Source of the DNA: Helicobacteraceae bacterium
GTDB lineage: Bacteria > Campylobacterota > Campylobacteria > Campylobacterales > Sulfurimonadaceae
Reading direction: 5' to 3'
Assembly: GCA_015488775.1 (NCBI GenBank)
Contig: WFNF01000122.1
Location: 1-39,627 of the forward strand
DNA: 39,627 nucleotides
In this document: piece by piece, positions 39,438 to 39,627 of the stretch
Layout of the letters: each line of letters opens with the position of its first letter
Position numbering within the stretch: the first letter of the stretch is position 1
Translations under genes and position numbers: made by a program
The notes under the pieces: generated by a model
Told to the model about the DNA's origin: nothing
The model's input: only the letters and a program-made list of their open reading frames with translations
Databases searched by the model: none

Positions 39438-39627
39438 TCAGATATCAAATTTAAAACTCTTATTCACATGAGAAACAAGAGCACTAGTAACACCTAAATG
39501 TCTTGCAACCTCTCCTTGAGTATAGCCATCTTTTAAAGCTAATAAAATCTTTTCATTCCTATCTTTTAAGTTTTTAATCTTTTTAAAGTGCTTGGATAAG
39601 GTTTTTTGTTTTTGCTTTATTAAACCC
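39438..39627 (-). CDS. REP-associated tyrosine transposase (RAYT), C-terminal part
   Basis: The minus strand is open from the window edge to TGA at 39438 (62 complete codons). It reads HFKKIKNLKDRNEKILLALK, then DGYTQGEVARHLGVTSALVS, a helix-turn-helix that forms the C-terminus of many IS200-like/RAYT transposases in this phylum. The HUH/Y1 catalytic domain lies outside the window. RAYTs are thought to move REP sequences, and REP-like repeats lie next to it and at the left edge. Confidence 0.75.
   Translation of the reverse strand, partial: GLIKQKQKTLSKHFKKIKNLKDRNEKILLALKDGYTQGEVARHLGVTSALVSHVNKSFKFDI

Overview
The window is AT-rich DNA from a flagellated, chemotactic member of the Campylobacterota, most like Sulfurimonas or a close relative. 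This rests on the gene set rather than on a database search: a nifS-nifU pair instead of a full isc operon, a long (778 aa) hook protein FlgE behind a sigma-54 promoter, split Aer-like PAS/chemoreceptor pairs with CZB domains, siroheme genes, DUF309, DUF481 and TrpD2-like genes, and CCA-encoding tRNAs.

Left edge (1-1905): a worn accessory strip. It holds the end of an IS110-type transposase, a small hypothetical gene, gene fragments, REP-like repeats, part of a MITE-like repeat, and a RelE/ParE toxin-antitoxin locus with an intact antitoxin and a frameshifted toxin. Next (2019-7089, minus strand) come a surface lipoprotein with three cadherin-like repeats and a trypsin-like protease domain, then a three-gene unit of PfkA, a Kef-like antiporter and an AMMECR1-domain protein.

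Core of interest (7204-16072, minus strand): about nine very tightly packed genes run from a triheme lipoprotein through a diheme lipoprotein, a TlpA-like thioredoxin, DUF4266, DUF3570, ApbE, an outer-membrane porin, a small PstS-like binding protein and a 22-codon receiver-domain stub to a membrane histidine kinase. An OmpR-type response regulator and a small low-complexity protein lie upstream. A 19-bp sequence carrying two ATGAAGAT repeats 11 bp apart lies at matching distances upstream of the small gene and of the triheme gene. The DUF3570 protein has a D-x-x-T-G-A-S sequence resembling the FMN attachment site used by ApbE. I read the locus as a two-component-regulated cell-envelope redox module with a candidate flavinylated outer-membrane protein; its substrate is unknown.

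Middle (16385-28206): two paralogous PAS plus CZB-chemoreceptor pairs, each overlapping with its chemoreceptor start inside the PAS gene; a BvgS-like double binding-domain protein without an output domain; nifS-nifU behind a Fur-like box; a MITE-like element that supplies the last codons of a neighbouring gene; and assorted small envelope proteins. Housekeeping block (28210-36024): siroheme genes cobA and met8-like, a TrpD2-like gene, hisF, flgE, a nucleoside phosphorylase-like gene, rlmN and five tRNAs (Pro, His, Arg, Arg, Leu).

Right edge (36025-39627): a decayed island just after tRNA-Leu, with an HsdR-N-like nuclease fragment, an internally deleted IS3-family element, a gene with an in-frame stop, an intact MazF/PemK toxin-antitoxin pair, and the end of a REP-associated tyrosine transposase beside a repeat that recurs exactly at the left edge.
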